From Thermococcus cleftensis (GTDB taxonomy: Archaea; Methanobacteriota_B; Thermococci; Thermococcales; Thermococcaceae), in contig NC_018015.1 in assembly GCF_000265525.1 (NCBI RefSeq), positions 1,276,322 to 1,340,321 of the forward strand: a stretch of 64,000 bases of DNA. The letters are read 5' to 3'. Position 1 is the first letter of the stretch. Each line of letters begins with the position of its first letter. Position numbers and translations under genes: made by a program. This document shows positions 1 through 13,872 of this stretch, piece after piece. The notes below the pieces were generated by a model. The model made no database searches and was not told where the DNA came from. It worked only from the letters and a program-made list of their open reading frames with translations.

Positions 1-2
1 TC

Positions 3-1004
3 AAGAAGCACAACGTTCTCCCCCAGCTGAGCGTCACGCTCACAATTCCCGGTGACTACGCCGTGCTGATTCCCAAGCCCGTTGGTGCTCAGAGACATGT
101 CAAGATATCCCGCAAGATAAGGGAGCAGAGCGAGCGCGAGAGGCTCCGCATTCTCGGCCTGAGCGTCGATCTGGGTGAGTGGGGGATACTCTGGAGAACC
201 GCCGCCGCCTACAAGGACTGGAACCTCCTCAGAGACGAGATAATAAAGCTCTCCAAGCTGGCCGACAGCCTCAAGAAGGCAGACTCCCACGACGCCCCCG
301 CGCTCATCATTGAGGGAAGAAACATCTACGAGGTCGAGTTCGGCGGCGGGGCGAAGAAGAAGCTCGACGAGATACGGAACAGGGTCGTTCCGACCGTTGA
401 TGGCCATCACCAGCTCAAGGCGTACGATTTGGAGCTCGGCTTTGCCGTCGAGATAGCGGAGGGGATACTTTCCAGGGTTCCTGGACAGAGGGAGAAGGTT
501 AAGCAGGGGCTCTGGGAGGCCCTAGTTGAGAACAAGGGACCGAGGAGGGGCTGGCTCTTCAGCCTGGAGCATTACAAGCCGGACGGTCAGAGGATAAAGA
601 TAGGCCCCGGTGAGGTTCAGGAGGTGTCAATGGAGCCGCTCAAGGTCACGGTAAAGAGGCACCTCAAGCCCGGCAAGTTCTACGACGGCCTCGACCTGCC
701 CATAGAGTTCGGCGACTACGTGATAACCGAGATAGAGGCTGGAAAGTGGTGGTTCGTGCACCGCTACTACGACCGCGACGGCAACCTGAAGGGCGAGTAC
801 TACAACATCAACACGCCGGTCGAGATATACCCGGACAGGGCCCGTTACGTGGACCTCGAGGTGGACATAGTCAGGTGGCCCGACGGCAAGAAGGAGATAA
901 TCGACAAGGAGAAGTTAGCTGAACACTACGAGGAGGGCGTAATAAGCGAGAAGCTCTACCGGGCGGTGCTGAGAATAGTCCAGGAGGTTTACGAGCGGAT
1001 TTGA
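3..1004 (+). CDS. Ribonuclease FAU-1 (AU-rich RNA-binding RNase E/G-like), 5' truncated by window edge
   Basis: The reading frame is open from base 3, so the first in-window GTG (63) is not the true start and the N-terminal part lies outside the window. About 333 residues are visible, the C-terminal two thirds of a family usually around 470 residues long. I recognise it from overall resemblance to the Thermococcales FAU-1 family, which joins an RNase E/G-like RNA-binding region to a C-terminal DUF402-type region. The stretch with the [13 protein letters not shown] motif near the C-terminus is typical of that last region. Known members bind AU-rich RNA and have been linked to 5S rRNA processing. 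A T-rich run follows the stop and would serve as terminator. It converges on radB. Confidence 0.8.
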   Translation, partial: KKHNVLPQLSVTLTIPGDYAVLIPKPVGAQRHVKISRKIREQSERERLRILGLSVDLGEWGILWRTAAAYKDWNLLRDEIIKLSKLADSLKKADSHDAPALIIEGRNIYEVEFGGGAKKKLDEIRNRVVPTVDGHHQLKAYDLELGFAVEIAEGILSRVPGQREKVKQGLWEALVENKGPRRGWLFSLEHYKPDGQRIKIGPGEVQEVSMEPLKVTVKRHLKPGKFYDGLDLPIEFGDYVITEIEAGKWWFVHRYYDRDGNLKGEYYNINTPVEIYPDRARYVDLEVDIVRWPDGKKEIIDKEKLAEHYEEGVISEKLYRAVLRIVQEVYERI

Positions 1005-1007
1005 GCC

Positions 1008-1022
1008 GTTTCTTTTTTCAAA
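1008..1022 (+). terminator. T-rich terminator after FAU-1
   Basis: A run of T with few interruptions follows the FAU-1 stop codon directly, as expected for archaeal oligo-T termination. No hairpin is seen. Confidence 0.4.
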
Positions 1023-1067
1023 CTCTCCAAATATTGCCAAATCGTAATACCGGTTGAGTAATATCCC

Positions 1068-1733
1068 TCAGTCCCCGACGTCCTCTATTCCCTTCTCGGT
1101 AATCCTGAAGTAGACCATTCCACCTTCCGGCCGGAGACGGTGCCTTTCGAGTATGGCAAGCCTTAAGCCAGGCTTTGGTAGTTTGTCGAGCCTCAGAATA
1201 TCCTTCGTCCTGTAGTTGAGGGTGTGCTCGGCCACGGGCTTCATCTGCCCTCTCCTGCTGTCGAAGTGGACCTGGTTGATGACGATGACGGGGACGTCGT
1301 TCTTCCTTGCTATCCAGAGGAGAACCTGGAGTTGCTTCCCGAGTTCTGAGCTCAGGCCTTTCCTGCTTTCCTCCACTCTGTAGTGTGCGGTTATTGAGTC
1401 TACAACCACGAGGGAGAAGTTTCTATCCACGACCTTCTTCAGGCTCCCTATCGTCCTGCGCTGCTCCTTGAAGTCGAGGGGCGTGAAGAGAATGAAGCGC
1501 TGAAGGGCCTCCTCCGGCTCGAACCCCCTAGCTTTAGCCATCTGGCTCAACCTCTCGGGGGAGAAACCCCCTTCCGTGTCCACGTACGCGACCTTTCCCC
1601 CGCTCAGGAGGCCTATCTGGAGGGCCAGAGTCGTCTTCCCCGTGGCGAAGTCTCCGTAAATCTGGGTGAGAACCCCGGGAGCGATGCCCCCGCCCAGGAG
1701 CTCGTCCAGTGATTTTACCCCGGTTGAGAGCAT
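1068..1733 (-). CDS. radB: DNA repair and recombination protein RadB
   Basis: RadB is the short archaeal RecA/Rad51 paralogue. It binds DNA and ATP and modulates RadA and Holliday-junction processing. The 221-residue product begins MLSTGVKSLDELLGGG, as in other RadB proteins, with Walker A (GDFATGKTT, residues 27-35) and a Walker B ending in VVVDS. It lacks the N-terminal HhH domain of RadA, the normal RadB architecture. I chose ATG 1733, which has GGTGG five bases upstream, over the in-frame GTG at 1742. The gene starts just after the stop of the upstream metallo-hydrolase, so the two are probably one transcript. Confidence 0.93.
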   Translation of the reverse strand: MLSTGVKSLDELLGGGIAPGVLTQIYGDFATGKTTLALQIGLLSGGKVAYVDTEGGFSPERLSQMAKARGFEPEEALQRFILFTPLDFKEQRRTIGSLKKVVDRNFSLVVVDSITAHYRVEESRKGLSSELGKQLQVLLWIARKNDVPVIVINQVHFDSRRGQMKPVAEHTLNYRTKDILRLDKLPKPGLRLAILERHRLRPEGGMVYFRITEKGIEDVGD

Positions 1734-1744
1734 CGGTTCCACCG

Positions 1745-2380
1745 CTAGACGGTGAACTCCTCGTAGTGCTCCAGGGGCTTGACGAGGGCCCAGATACGCC
1801 TTTTCTGGAGTTCCTCGCGGAGCTTGTCGGGACTTCCCGTTCCATAGACCCCGTAGTGCATTGGGATAACTATCCTGGGCCTGATGTCCTCCACTATCTG
1901 GGCCGCTTCGCGCTCGTTGGCGGTTGAGCGGCCGCTTATGGGTACGAGGAGGACATCGACCTTCCCCCTGAGCCTCTGAAGGGTGGGGGTTGAGTATGTA
2001 TCGCCGGTGTGGAAGAGCCTCTTGTCGCCCTCTATCAGATAGCCCAGCGGATACTGGCTAGAGGGGTGCTCCATGTAGATGGCGGTAACTCTGACCCCGT
2101 TCTCGAGCTCGATGGTTTCCCCGTCCCTTATCTCTCTGACCCTGGTCACTCCATCGCTGATGGCCATCATGTAAACCGGCTTCGGCCCTATCACCGTGGC
2201 ACCACGGAGCCTTGAGAGGAGTTCTACTTTGCCGTAGTGGTCGGTATGTTCGTGGGTTATCAGTATGTAGTCCACCTCGCCTATCCTGTCGTCATCAACC
2301 TCTGGGTAAGGGTCGATCAGCAGTCTCACGCCGTTGGTCTCGACCCAAAAGCACGCGTGTCCGTACCAGATAATCTTCAT
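1745..2380 (-). CDS. Metallo-beta-lactamase-fold hydrolase (UPF0173-like)
   Basis: A 211-residue MBL-fold protein with the metal-binding signature THEHTDH near residue 45, a second histidine-containing strand (HTGDT) and a C-terminal PMHYG loop, which supply the usual two-metal ligands. The substrate is unknown; relatives are described only as predicted Zn-dependent hydrolases. ATG 2380 is preferred because GAGGTGG sits at the right distance, while the upstream GTG (2392) falls inside that site. It lies immediately upstream of radB in the same direction, which suggests co-transcription but does not reveal its role. Confidence 0.85.
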   Translation of the reverse strand: MKIIWYGHACFWVETNGVRLLIDPYPEVDDDRIGEVDYILITHEHTDHYGKVELLSRLRGATVIGPKPVYMMAISDGVTRVREIRDGETIELENGVRVTAIYMEHPSSQYPLGYLIEGDKRLFHTGDTYSTPTLQRLRGKVDVLLVPISGRSTANEREAAQIVEDIRPRIVIPMHYGVYGTGSPDKLREELQKRRIWALVKPLEHYEEFTV

Positions 2381-2466
2381 CTGCTCTACCACCTCTGGAG
2401 GTTTCGGCGAGGTGGACTTAAAGTTTTTCCTGAGGAACTCGGGGGACGCCCTTGCCCGGCGCAGGC

Positions 2467-2475
2467 TTTATATAT
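2467..2475 (+). promoter_or_regulatory. TATA box of the DUF1614 gene
   Basis: CTTTATATATCC is a near-consensus archaeal TATA box, about 65 bases before the chosen start codon at 2537. This implies a leader of roughly 40 nt. Confidence 0.6.
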
Positions 2476-2536
2476 CCTCCTTCCCCTTCAAATTGTGAGA
2501 GCGGAAATCCAGGCCCTCAAAGGGCGGGAGGCTGTG

Positions 2537-3244
2537 ATGATGGGCAACCGCCGCCTGATAGTTCCTCCGGTTTCGCTCCCGGTGCTCATAATAATGGGAC
2601 TCATCTTCATCATTGCATTCGTTTTTTTCTCCGGGGCGGTCATGGCGGCGTTTGAGAAACTCGGAATTCCGCCTGAGGTTGCTTACTCTCTCTTCTTGCT
2701 GGCCCTTTTTGGGAGCTTTATCAACATACCCGTGGCCGAGGAGACCTCCTACGAGCCCGTTCTGAAAGTGAGGGAGGTGAGGTTCTTTGGCATACCCTAT
2801 CCGGTCCCCGTCTTCGACTGGGAGGAGAGGAAGGTGATCATAGCAGTGAACGTCGGTGGGGCCATCGTTCCCGTTAGCGTGGCCTTGTACGAGATCCTAA
2901 GAATGATCTATCAAGGCAACTGGGGACTGCTTTTCAATGCCCTTCTTGCAGTTCTCATAGCGGCCCTCTTCAGCCACGCCGTTGCTCGGCCGGTAAGGGG
3001 TCTCGGCATAGCCATGCCGTTCTTCCTTCCGCCCATCATAGCTATAGCACTCGGCTGGCTCCTGGGAGGGAGCAACCCGAACGCGATAGCCTACATAAGC
3101 GGAACCCTTGGGGTTCTCATAGGGGCCGACCTCATGAACTGGAACCGAATAAAGAGGCTTGGCGCGCCGATGGTCAGCATAGGAGGGGCCGGAACCTTCG
3201 ATGGAATCTTCCTCGCCGGAATAATTGCCGTTCTTCTGGTATGA
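2537..3244 (+). CDS. DUF1614 family integral membrane protein
   Basis: A 235-residue hydrophobic protein with about six membrane segments, the first right at the N-terminus (LPVLIIMGLIFIIAFVFF). Glycine-rich membrane loops near the C-terminus (GGAGTFDGIFLAG) and the overall pattern match the DUF1614 family of archaea and some bacteria, whose function is unknown. The frame is open far upstream to 2237, but that part lies antisense to the MBL gene. ATG 2537 or 2540, after GGGAGG and a clear TATA box, is the sensible start. Confidence 0.8.
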   Translation: MMGNRRLIVPPVSLPVLIIMGLIFIIAFVFFSGAVMAAFEKLGIPPEVAYSLFLLALFGSFINIPVAEETSYEPVLKVREVRFFGIPYPVPVFDWEERKVIIAVNVGGAIVPVSVALYEILRMIYQGNWGLLFNALLAVLIAALFSHAVARPVRGLGIAMPFFLPPIIAIALGWLLGGSNPNAIAYISGTLGVLIGADLMNWNRIKRLGAPMVSIGGAGTFDGIFLAGIIAVLLV

Positions 3245-3298
3245 CGGTGGGTTTTTAAGGCAAGGATTAGACATTCCCATGACAAAGAGGTGGTGCTC

Positions 3299-4138
3299 AT
3301 GATAGTGGTTGGAAGCGGTGCCAGGCATCTTGAGGACGAGATAAGGGCCCTTGGAGGCGAGCTGATTGAGGTCGAGATAAGGAAGTTTCCGGACGGCGAG
3401 AAGTACGTTCGCGTTCTCGGCTCCGGTGAAGAGGCTACCGTCGTCCAGTCCACCTTCGCGCCCCAGGACGAGAAGATAATCGAGCTCCTTCTCATAGCCG
3501 ATGCCCTCCGGGAGCGGGGGGTGGAGAGGCTTAGAGCCGTCGTTCCATACTTTGCCTACAGCAGGCAGGACAGGGTTACAAAGGAGGGCGAGCCGGTAAG
3601 CGTTAGGGCGGTGATGAGGGCTCTCGGGTTATACTACGACGAGCTCTACGTCTTTGACCTTCACAACCCAGAAACGCTGAAGTTCTTCCCTGGAAAAGCC
3701 GTGAACCTCTCACCGGCGAGGGCAATAGCGGAGTACTTCGCGGAAAGGTTGGGTGAGGGAATAGTCCTTGCCCCAGACAGGGGCGCGCTGGAGAGAGCGG
3801 CGGCGGTTGCGGAAAAGCTCGGCCTCGAGTACAGCCACTTTGAAAAGAGGAGGATTTCGCCCACAGAGGTTCAGATGAGGCCTGTTGATGTGGACGTTAA
3901 AGGGAGGAACGTGCTTATAGTGGACGACATCATAAGCACCGGTGGGACGATGATTAAAGCGGCGAACCTGCTCAGAGAGATGGGCGCGGAGAAGGTTTTC
4001 GTTGCCGCCACCCACGGGGTCTTTGCGGAGGGAGCCATAGAGAGGGTGAGCAGGGCTGTGGACGAGCTGGCTGTCACCAACACCATACCAACCCCCGTTT
4101 CGAGGATAAGCATAGTGCCCGATGTGTTGGCCCTGTGA
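3299..4138 (+). CDS. prs: Ribose-phosphate pyrophosphokinase (PRPP synthetase)
   Basis: Makes PRPP from ribose 5-phosphate and ATP, feeding nucleotide, NAD and histidine synthesis. The 279-residue product shows the FPDGE motif, the [11 protein letters not shown] ribose-5-phosphate/ATP region and the PRPP-binding loop [10 protein letters not shown]. These mark the short archaeal class of the family. The start is ATG 3299, preceded by GGTGGTGCTC; an upstream in-frame GTG at 3290 lies inside that ribosome site. A TATA-like TTTTTAAG lies near 3252. The gene is single, followed by the rRNA operon in the same direction. Confidence 0.95.
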   Translation: MIVVGSGARHLEDEIRALGGELIEVEIRKFPDGEKYVRVLGSGEEATVVQSTFAPQDEKIIELLLIADALRERGVERLRAVVPYFAYSRQDRVTKEGEPVSVRAVMRALGLYYDELYVFDLHNPETLKFFPGKAVNLSPARAIAEYFAERLGEGIVLAPDRGALERAAAVAEKLGLEYSHFEKRRISPTEVQMRPVDVDVKGRNVLIVDDIISTGGTMIKAANLLREMGAEKVFVAATHGVFAEGAIERVSRAVDELAVTNTIPTPVSRISIVPDVLAL

Positions 4139-4227
4139 TTTTCCCTCATTTTCCACGGTGGAGGTACAAAAATTTTTGCCGTTTTTATGTCTAAATTTGT
4201 GCATTTTGTCGGAGAATTTTGACTGTC

Positions 4228-4244
4228 TCTTTTTTAAAAATAGG
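4228..4244 (+). promoter_or_regulatory. Candidate rRNA operon promoter
   Basis: TTTTTTAAAAATAGG, in an AT-rich island before the very GC-rich rRNA leader, is the best TATA candidate and would place the start near 4260. Alternatives at about 4183 (TTTTTATG) and 4270 cannot be excluded by eye. Confidence 0.4.
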
Positions 4245-4542
4245 GCCGCTTAAGGGTTTTGCAAAAATTTTGTATCGGTGGGGTTCCGCCCTATTGGGTG
4301 GAGCGCCCGAACAGGGCGCGACAAAACCCGGGCGCCAAGACGGCGGCGTCGGGGGGACAGGGTGCAAAGCACCCACAATGAACCCCGCCCTCCAGCCCGG
4401 GTCACAGCAATGTGCGCTCCCGAGGAAACGCCGAAAGGCGGACCCCTCGGGGGTAAGGCAGGCCCGGCACCTCGACCAAACCCCGGACGGACATAGGTAC
4501 TTCCCCTTTGAGGGAAGTCCCACCGGCCGTACTCCTTGCTCA
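4245..4542 (+). other. rRNA operon leader (5' external spacer)
   Basis: About 300 bases of GC-rich leader between the probable promoter and 16S. It contains several self-complementary stretches and, near its end, the left half of the 16S processing stem. No protein gene is supported; open frames here on both strands are only a product of high GC content. Confidence 0.7.
4457..4491 (+). other. 16S processing stem, left arm (bulge-helix-bulge)
   Basis: This 35-base arm pairs with 6042-6076. Outer helix CACCTC/GAGGTG, then a 4-bp helix GACC/GGTC flanked by 3-nt bulges AAA (4478-4480) and TAA (6057-6059), then CCCCGGACGGA with its complement. That is the canonical bulge-helix-bulge cut by archaeal splicing endonuclease, giving pre-16S that is ligated into a circle. 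Confidence 0.9.
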
Positions 4543-6029
<1,487 letters not shown>

Positions 6030-6041
6030 ATCGCCGGAAAG

Positions 6042-6076
6042 TCCGTCCGGGGGGTCTAAGAGGTGCCGGGCCTGCC
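6042..6076 (+). other. 16S processing stem, right arm
   Basis: Complement of 4457-4491 apart from the internal bulges. The TAA bulge at 6057-6059 is the expected cleavage side of the bulge-helix-bulge. It ends five bases before tRNA-Ala. Confidence 0.88.
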
Positions 6077-6081
6077 ATCGT

Positions 6082-6158
6082 GGGCCGGTAGCTCAGCCTG
6101 GGAGAGCGTCGGCTTTGCAAGCCGAAGGCCCCGGGTTCGAATCCCGGCCGGTCCACCA
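6082..6158 (+). tRNA. tRNA-Ala (TGC)
   Basis: A cloverleaf in the 16S-23S spacer: acceptor GGGCCGG/CCGGTCC, anticodon stem CGGCT/AGCCG with loop TTTGCAA (anticodon TGC), T-loop GGGTTCGAATCCC, and encoded CCA at 6156-6158. tRNA-Ala in this spacer is usual for euryarchaea. Confidence 0.97.
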
Positions 6159-6225
6159 CGAAGAGGTGCACATCCCGAGCACGGCTCGGGGTGGAAGGGT
6201 CCGAGACCCCGAACAGGGGTCACGA

Positions 6226-6271
6226 TGAGGACCGTGCACAGGCCGATTGACCCAAAAAATGCCCAGCCCCC
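6226..6271 (+). other. 23S processing stem, left arm
   Basis: Pairs with 9314-9359 over more than 40 positions: an outer helix of about 27 bp, a short internal loop (CAAA at 6254-6257 opposite GATA at 9329-9332), then an inner helix leading into the 23S ends. The loop marks the expected endonuclease site but is a relaxed, not a perfect 3-4-3, bulge-helix-bulge. Two small hairpins (CCCGAGC/GGCTCGGG and GACCCC/GGGGTC) lie between tRNA-Ala and this arm. Confidence 0.85.
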
Positions 6272-6284
6272 TGAGTAGGGGGCA

Positions 6285-9305
<3,021 letters not shown>

Positions 9306-9313
9306 CCTGAAAG

Positions 9314-9359
9314 GGGGGCTGGGCATTTGATAGGTCAATCGGCCTGTGCACGGTCCTCA
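9314..9359 (+). other. 23S processing stem, right arm
   Basis: Near-perfect complement of 6226-6271, closing the 23S precursor stem. About 110 bases follow before the next gene; they hold a T-rich patch (9373-9382) that may end the operon. Confidence 0.85.
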
Positions 9360-9470
9360 AGCCCTTAAATCTCGTTTCCCTTCTGGTTGATTGCATTGCT
9401 ATGTTGAACCCCCAGTTATGATGCTTCTCCGCAACTGTTAAAATCCTCCAGCGGAGCTTTTCTTGGTGGT

Positions 9471-9950
9471 ATGATGATACTGCTCGTTCTCGATCTGGAC
9501 GGCACCCTGTGGGATCACCCCGACGCCTCCCGACTCAGTCCATCCTACGAGTTCCACGGCGATTATCTGGTTGATTCTACAGGCGAGGAACTCCATCTCT
9601 TTCCAGGGGTCAGGGAGTTCCTCGAATGGTCGGGTGAGAGGTTCGTTCTGAGCATAGCGAGCTGGAACGTTGAAGAGAAGGTTAGACCAATCCTCGAAGG
9701 CTTTGGCCTTTGGGACTACTTCAGGTTTCCAAAGATAGAGAACCACCCGGACAAGGCGGATATGATAACGAGAACGCTCCGAGAGCTGGAGCTTTCGGGA
9801 TACGATGTTGGGGGAGTCATCTACGTGGACGACAGGGATATACACATCGATGACGTCAAGATGGCCGTTCCAGGGGTTGATTTCATTCACATGTGGGTGG
9901 ACGTAAAGAGTTTTGAGGAGCTAATGCAACTGCTTGAAAAGCTGGGGTGA
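9471..9950 (+). CDS. HAD-superfamily phosphatase, MDP-1-like
   Basis: A 159-residue HAD hydrolase. Motif I LDLDGTLWDH at the N-terminus carries the nucleophile and acid/base Asp pair, motif II is IASWN, and motif IV is YVDDRDIHIDDV. The WDH sequence after motif I and the small size without a cap domain resemble the magnesium-dependent phosphatase-1 group. The substrate is not deducible. GGTGGT lies just before two adjacent ATGs (9471 and 9474), and either may be used. A TATA-like TGTTAAAATC is near 9437. The next gene starts six bases after the stop. Confidence 0.85.
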   Translation: MMILLVLDLDGTLWDHPDASRLSPSYEFHGDYLVDSTGEELHLFPGVREFLEWSGERFVLSIASWNVEEKVRPILEGFGLWDYFRFPKIENHPDKADMITRTLRELELSGYDVGGVIYVDDRDIHIDDVKMAVPGVDFIHMWVDVKSFEELMQLLEKLG

Positions 9951-9955
9951 TTGCT

Positions 9956-10522
9956 ATGGAACTACTTATTGTAAAGGGCAGGCGTATAGACTACGACGGT
10001 TCGGCCATTCAAAGCCACTGGGCCTACAGGAACTTTGGACTCCTTGGCAACTCACTCGTCGTCTTCCGTGGAAAGTGCGACGTCAAGGTCGAGGAGATGA
10101 TTGACATCGAGGACCTCCGCCAGAGCAAGGAAATCAGGAGCGACGACATGGTGCACTACATAATCGAGGTCTTCGATTTGGTGAACACCCTCTTCGCCTC
10201 AACCCTTCAGAAGCTCTTCATAGCGAGGCTCTGCGAGGTCCTGGCTGAATATGGCGTGAAAACCCACAGAAAGGGCGATGACATCTACGTCAACGGTAAA
10301 AAGCTCAGCATCTCTATAGCCACGGTTTCTCCCGTCAGCGTCAAAATCCACATCGGGATAAACGTCGAGGCGAAGGGTATTCCTAAGGGCGTAGATGCCA
10401 TCGGCCTGAAGGAGCTAGGTATAATTGACGTGGAGGGCTTCATGGAAAAAACCGGAAAGGCCCTCATGGAAGAGTTCAAGAAAGTGAAGAAGGACAGCCT
10501 CAAGGTAAGATGGGCTCAGTAG
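9956..10522 (+). CDS. DUF366 family protein
   Basis: A 188-residue protein beginning MELLIVKGRRIDYDGSAI, which matches the DUF366 family restricted mostly to archaea. It has conserved charged segments and no membrane region; its function is unknown. The start ATG 9956 has GGGGTGA overlapping the stop of the HAD gene, so the pair is probably translated from one message. Its 3' end overlaps the convergent kinase-like gene by seven bases. Confidence 0.8.
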   Translation: MELLIVKGRRIDYDGSAIQSHWAYRNFGLLGNSLVVFRGKCDVKVEEMIDIEDLRQSKEIRSDDMVHYIIEVFDLVNTLFASTLQKLFIARLCEVLAEYGVKTHRKGDDIYVNGKKLSISIATVSPVSVKIHIGINVEAKGIPKGVDAIGLKELGIIDVEGFMEKTGKALMEEFKKVKKDSLKVRWAQ

Positions 10523-11127
10523 AGGAGGAACAACAGGCTTCCGACCAGCGGAACCGCCAGGTTGTCGTCGAGCCAGGGCTGGTATTCCGCGAGCATCAGA
10601 AGGGCCGCCCAGCCTATTTTTCCCATTGCACTCGCGTTGAGGAAGATGAACGCTATCATCGCCGCGGTCACGAGATAGCCGAGGCTGCCGGTCCAGTGCT
10701 TCTTGAGCTTGACGTTGAAGCCGTTGCGTTTGAAGTAGAAGTGCCTGATTATCCCGGTGACGCCGTCGCTTATCGCCATGGCAAGCAAGAGGGCAGTCGC
10801 ATAGCTTCTCGGCAGGATCAGGGGTATAGCCGAGGCCGAAAACGCGAAGAACACCTCGCCGTAGTTGTGCTCTATCTGGTACCACGAGAACTCTCTCTTT
10901 TTGATATGGGGCCAGAGCTGAAAGACCCCGAAGATGAACGCCGCCGCGCTGAAAACCTCCGCGGGTATTTTCCCGTAGTAGAACATCAGAACAGCGGGAA
11001 CGATGCTGAAGTGGATTATCTTCCTGTTCACCCACACCCATTCCGGCCCGAGCTTCTTTGTGATGCCTATCGCAAGGAGTATGAACGTCGCGGCGATGGC
11101 CGCGTAGATTACCCAGCCGGGGAGCAT
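10516..11127 (-). CDS. Phytol/dolichol kinase-like membrane protein
   Basis: A 203-residue polytopic membrane protein with about six segments. The motif NRKIIHFSIVPAVLMFYYG near residue 35, followed by charged ISDGVTGIIR and the loop KKHWTGSLGYLV, is typical of CTP-dependent phytol/dolichol kinase family proteins, in which the WTGSLG-type loop binds nucleotide. It may phosphorylate an isoprenoid alcohol for lipid or glycan-carrier salvage; that is inference. Start ATG 11127 follows GGTGGAAAGC; the open frame upstream of it is read-through into the neighbour. It lies 31 bases downstream of the unknown 294-residue gene, so co-transcription is likely. Confidence 0.72.
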   Translation of the reverse strand: MLPGWVIYAAIAATFILLAIGITKKLGPEWVWVNRKIIHFSIVPAVLMFYYGKIPAEVFSAAAFIFGVFQLWPHIKKREFSWYQIEHNYGEVFFAFSASAIPLILPRSYATALLLAMAISDGVTGIIRHFYFKRNGFNVKLKKHWTGSLGYLVTAAMIAFIFLNASAMGKIGWAALLMLAEYQPWLDDNLAVPLVGSLLFLLY

Positions 11128-11158
11128 GCTTTCCACCAAAAATGAGAGGGGGTTGGGG

Positions 11159-12043
11159 TTAATATGGGTTGCTCCCGAAGGCCTTCCCAACGGTCTCCAG
11201 CGCGGTGATGAAATCACTCGCATGGACGACGATGTGCCACTCCTCGGTTCTTGTCAGTTCTCCCCTGGATTTGCCAACAAGTTCGCCATAAAGTCCCTGA
11301 ATTTTAACCCTCGGTTCCGTCGTCGAGAGCTTGAGCGTTATCTCGACTGGCCTTCCGTTCTCCCAGACGATGCCGACTTTCAGTCCCGCCCTTGTCTCCC
11401 TCCTCTTCTTCAGGCCGAGCTTCAGATAGCCGAGCCGTTCCTCAGGGACGCCGTTCTCTTTGGCCTTCTCCCTGAAATACTCCTCCGCAAGCGTCAGCCC
11501 GTGAAGCCCAAGGGAGTATCCAAATACGGGGATTCCGAGGTCTTTTCCCCTCCTCCCCTTGTAGGTGTAGACCTCTATCCTTCCTCCCGAGCCCCGGGAG
11601 GCCGTGTAGAATCCGTTTCCACCCCCGTCTCTGAAATCGCCGAGGAACTCCACCAGCCCATCGTACGCCGAAAATGGCAGCGAAAAGCTCGCCCACGTCC
11701 CCCAAACACGTGGAGGAACCGAGACGAAGCCGAGCTCCTCAAGGTGATATTCCTTGGGCCTGGGCCTGAGCACCAGAAAACCCCTTTCCGTGAGCTCAAG
11801 CTCCAGGGAAGACCTCTCACCCGGAACCACTGTAAACTTGCCATCACCTTCAAAGTCCCTCGCCTTTAGAAGGCGGCCCCTGCGAACCCGCCGTTCCTCC
11901 CGCGAGCTGACGACCACCGGGATGGGTGTTTTCTTCCCGCTCTCCCGGTCGTAGGGCACCTTAAAGCCCGCCTTGAGGAGCTCTTCCTGGATTTCCAGAG
12001 AAGCAGGGAAGAAAACCTGTGCCCTCCTCAGTTCAACTTCCAT
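11159..12043 (-). CDS. Conserved hypothetical protein (294 aa), function unknown
   Basis: I do not recognise a family. The product is soluble, rich in charged residues and beta-prone, with no signal peptide, membrane segment or evident catalytic motif. An N-terminal basic linker ([11 protein letters not shown]) is followed by a conserved-looking central part with many Gly/Ser turns ([19 protein letters not shown]). ATG 12043 with upstream GGAGGG is a strong start, and a TATA box (TTTATAAAC on the minus strand, near 12090) drives it divergently from lysS. Its codon use matches the neighbours. It precedes the kinase-like membrane gene. Confidence 0.7.
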   Translation of the reverse strand: MEVELRRAQVFFPASLEIQEELLKAGFKVPYDRESGKKTPIPVVVSSREERRVRRGRLLKARDFEGDGKFTVVPGERSSLELELTERGFLVLRPRPKEYHLEELGFVSVPPRVWGTWASFSLPFSAYDGLVEFLGDFRDGGGNGFYTASRGSGGRIEVYTYKGRRGKDLGIPVFGYSLGLHGLTLAEEYFREKAKENGVPEERLGYLKLGLKKRRETRAGLKVGIVWENGRPVEITLKLSTTEPRVKIQGLYGELVGKSRGELTRTEEWHIVVHASDFITALETVGKAFGSNPY

Positions 12044-12172
12044 GGACAGCCCTCCTTTACTCCCGCAGGTAGTTTTACCCTTTTAGTTTATAAAATTTTC
12101 CGTTCTTGGGTTGTTCAGTTTGCCGAGCTTAAGCTTAAAAGGCCCTCGTCAGAGCTAAGCGCGGTGGTGAGA

Positions 12173-13753
12173 ATGGTTCACTGGGCTGACTACATGGCCG
12201 AAAAGATAATCCGCGAAAGGGGCGACAAGGAGGAGTACGTGGTAGAGAGCGGAATCACGCCGAGCGGTTACGTTCACATAGGAAACTTCCGCGAGTTCTT
12301 CACGGCCTACATAGTGGGTCACGCTTTGAGGGACAGGGGAAAGAAGGTTCGCCACATTCACATGTGGGACGACTACGACCGCTTTAGAAAGGTGCCGAAG
12401 AACGTTCCGCCCGAGTGGAAGGAGCACCTCACGAAGCCGGTTCGCGAGGTTCCCGACCCATGGGGCTGCCATGACAGCTACGCCGAGCACTTTATGGAGC
12501 TTTTTGAGGAGGAAGTTAGGAGGCTCGGCATAGAGGTGGACTTTCTCCACGCCTACGAGCTGTACAAGTCTGGCGAGTACGCCGAGGAGATAAAGCTCGC
12601 CCTTGAAAAGCGCGATGAGATAAAGGCCATACTCGACAAGTACCGCGAGAGGGCCAAGCAACCCCCTCTGGAGGAAGACTGGCAGCCGGTGATGGTCTAC
12701 TGCCCGAAGTGCAGGAGGGAGGCCGAATTCATCTCCTGGGACGGCGAGTGGAAGGTTTCCTACCGCTGTCCCCACTGCGGGAGCGAGGGCGAGACCGACA
12801 TAAGGGAGGGCAACGTCAAGCTCCGCTGGCGCGTGGACTGGCCGATGCGCTGGGCACACTTCAAGGTGGACTTCGAGCCTGCAGGGAAGGACCACCTAGC
12901 GGCAGGCGGCTCATACGACACTGGCAGGGAGATCGTTGAGAAGGTCTTTGGCTGGCCTGCACCCATAGACCTGATGTACGAGTTCGTCGGAATCAAGGGG
13001 CAGAAGGGCAAGATGAGTGGCTCGAAGGGTAATGTGATACTCCTCAGCGACCTCTACGAGGTTCTTGAGCCAGGAATAATCCGCTTCATCTACGCCAAGG
13101 CGAGGCCCAACAAGGAGCTCAAGATAGACCTCGGCCTCGGCCTGCTCAACCTCTACGACGAGTTTGACAGGGTGGAGAGGATTTACTTTGGTCTGGAGAG
13201 TGCAAAGAACCTCGAGGAGGAGGCCGAGCTGAAGAGAACCTACGAGCTTTCGATGCCGAGGGTTCCGGAGAGGCTGACTGCTCAGGCCCCCTTCAGGTTC
13301 CTCGTTACACTCGTCCAGATGCCACACCTGGACGAAAATGGCATAATCCGCGTCCTCCAGGAGCAGGGACACGTTCCTGGGGAGCTGAGCGGTGAGGACG
13401 TTGAGCGCATAAGGCTTCGCATAAGGCTCGCTAGAAACTGGGTCGAGAAGTACGCTCCGGAGAACGTGAAGTTCAGCCTCCTTGGGAAGGTTCCGGAGCT
13501 CGAACTCAGGCCGGAGGTACGGGAGGCCATGCTCGAGGTCGCGGACTGGCTTGAGAGCCGCGAGAAGTTCACCGTTGATGAACTCAACAACGTGCTCTAC
13601 GATGCCGCCAAGAAGCGTGGGATACCCAGCAAGGAGTGGTTCAGAGCACTCTACAACCTCTTCATAGGCAGGGACCGCGGCCCGAGGCTCGCGAGCTTTC
13701 TGGCCTCGCTCGATAGGGAGTTCGTCGTTAAGCGCCTCCGCATGGAGGCGTGA
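12173..13753 (+). CDS. lysS: Lysyl-tRNA synthetase, class I
   Basis: Charges tRNA-Lys. This is the archaeal class I enzyme, not the class II form of most bacteria. The 526-residue product has the HIGN signature (residues 35-38), the KMSGS motif (near residue 285) and two zinc-ribbon Cys pairs (CPKC and CPHC, near residues 180-205). Length and order match the family. ATG 12173 sits behind GGTGGTGAGA. A TATA box (GCTTAAAAGG) at about 12132-12141 gives a short leader. It appears to be a single gene. Confidence 0.97.
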   Translation: MVHWADYMAEKIIRERGDKEEYVVESGITPSGYVHIGNFREFFTAYIVGHALRDRGKKVRHIHMWDDYDRFRKVPKNVPPEWKEHLTKPVREVPDPWGCHDSYAEHFMELFEEEVRRLGIEVDFLHAYELYKSGEYAEEIKLALEKRDEIKAILDKYRERAKQPPLEEDWQPVMVYCPKCRREAEFISWDGEWKVSYRCPHCGSEGETDIREGNVKLRWRVDWPMRWAHFKVDFEPAGKDHLAAGGSYDTGREIVEKVFGWPAPIDLMYEFVGIKGQKGKMSGSKGNVILLSDLYEVLEPGIIRFIYAKARPNKELKIDLGLGLLNLYDEFDRVERIYFGLESAKNLEEEAELKRTYELSMPRVPERLTAQAPFRFLVTLVQMPHLDENGIIRVLQEQGHVPGELSGEDVERIRLRIRLARNWVEKYAPENVKFSLLGKVPELELRPEVREAMLEVADWLESREKFTVDELNNVLYDAAKKRGIPSKEWFRALYNLFIGRDRGPRLASFLASLDREFVVKRLRMEA

Positions 13754-13872
13754 TTTCTTTTTTCAAGTTTTGCCGGTGTGATTCACAGTATTTTCGGGTG
13801 CTCCCTTCATCTGCCGAAGTTTCTCGGCAACAGGTTTTTATCCCTCCACTCCAACTGAATCCGGTGGTGCTC

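Noticed and set aside
9425-9463. CTCCGC...GCGGAG stem before the HAD gene as a riboswitch
   Set aside because: Only a 6-bp stem with an 18-nt loop; no known aptamer core is recognisable.
9396-9470. 5S rRNA gene after 23S
   Set aside because: The roughly 110 bases before the HAD gene lack conserved 5S sequence; 5S is usually separate in Thermococcales.
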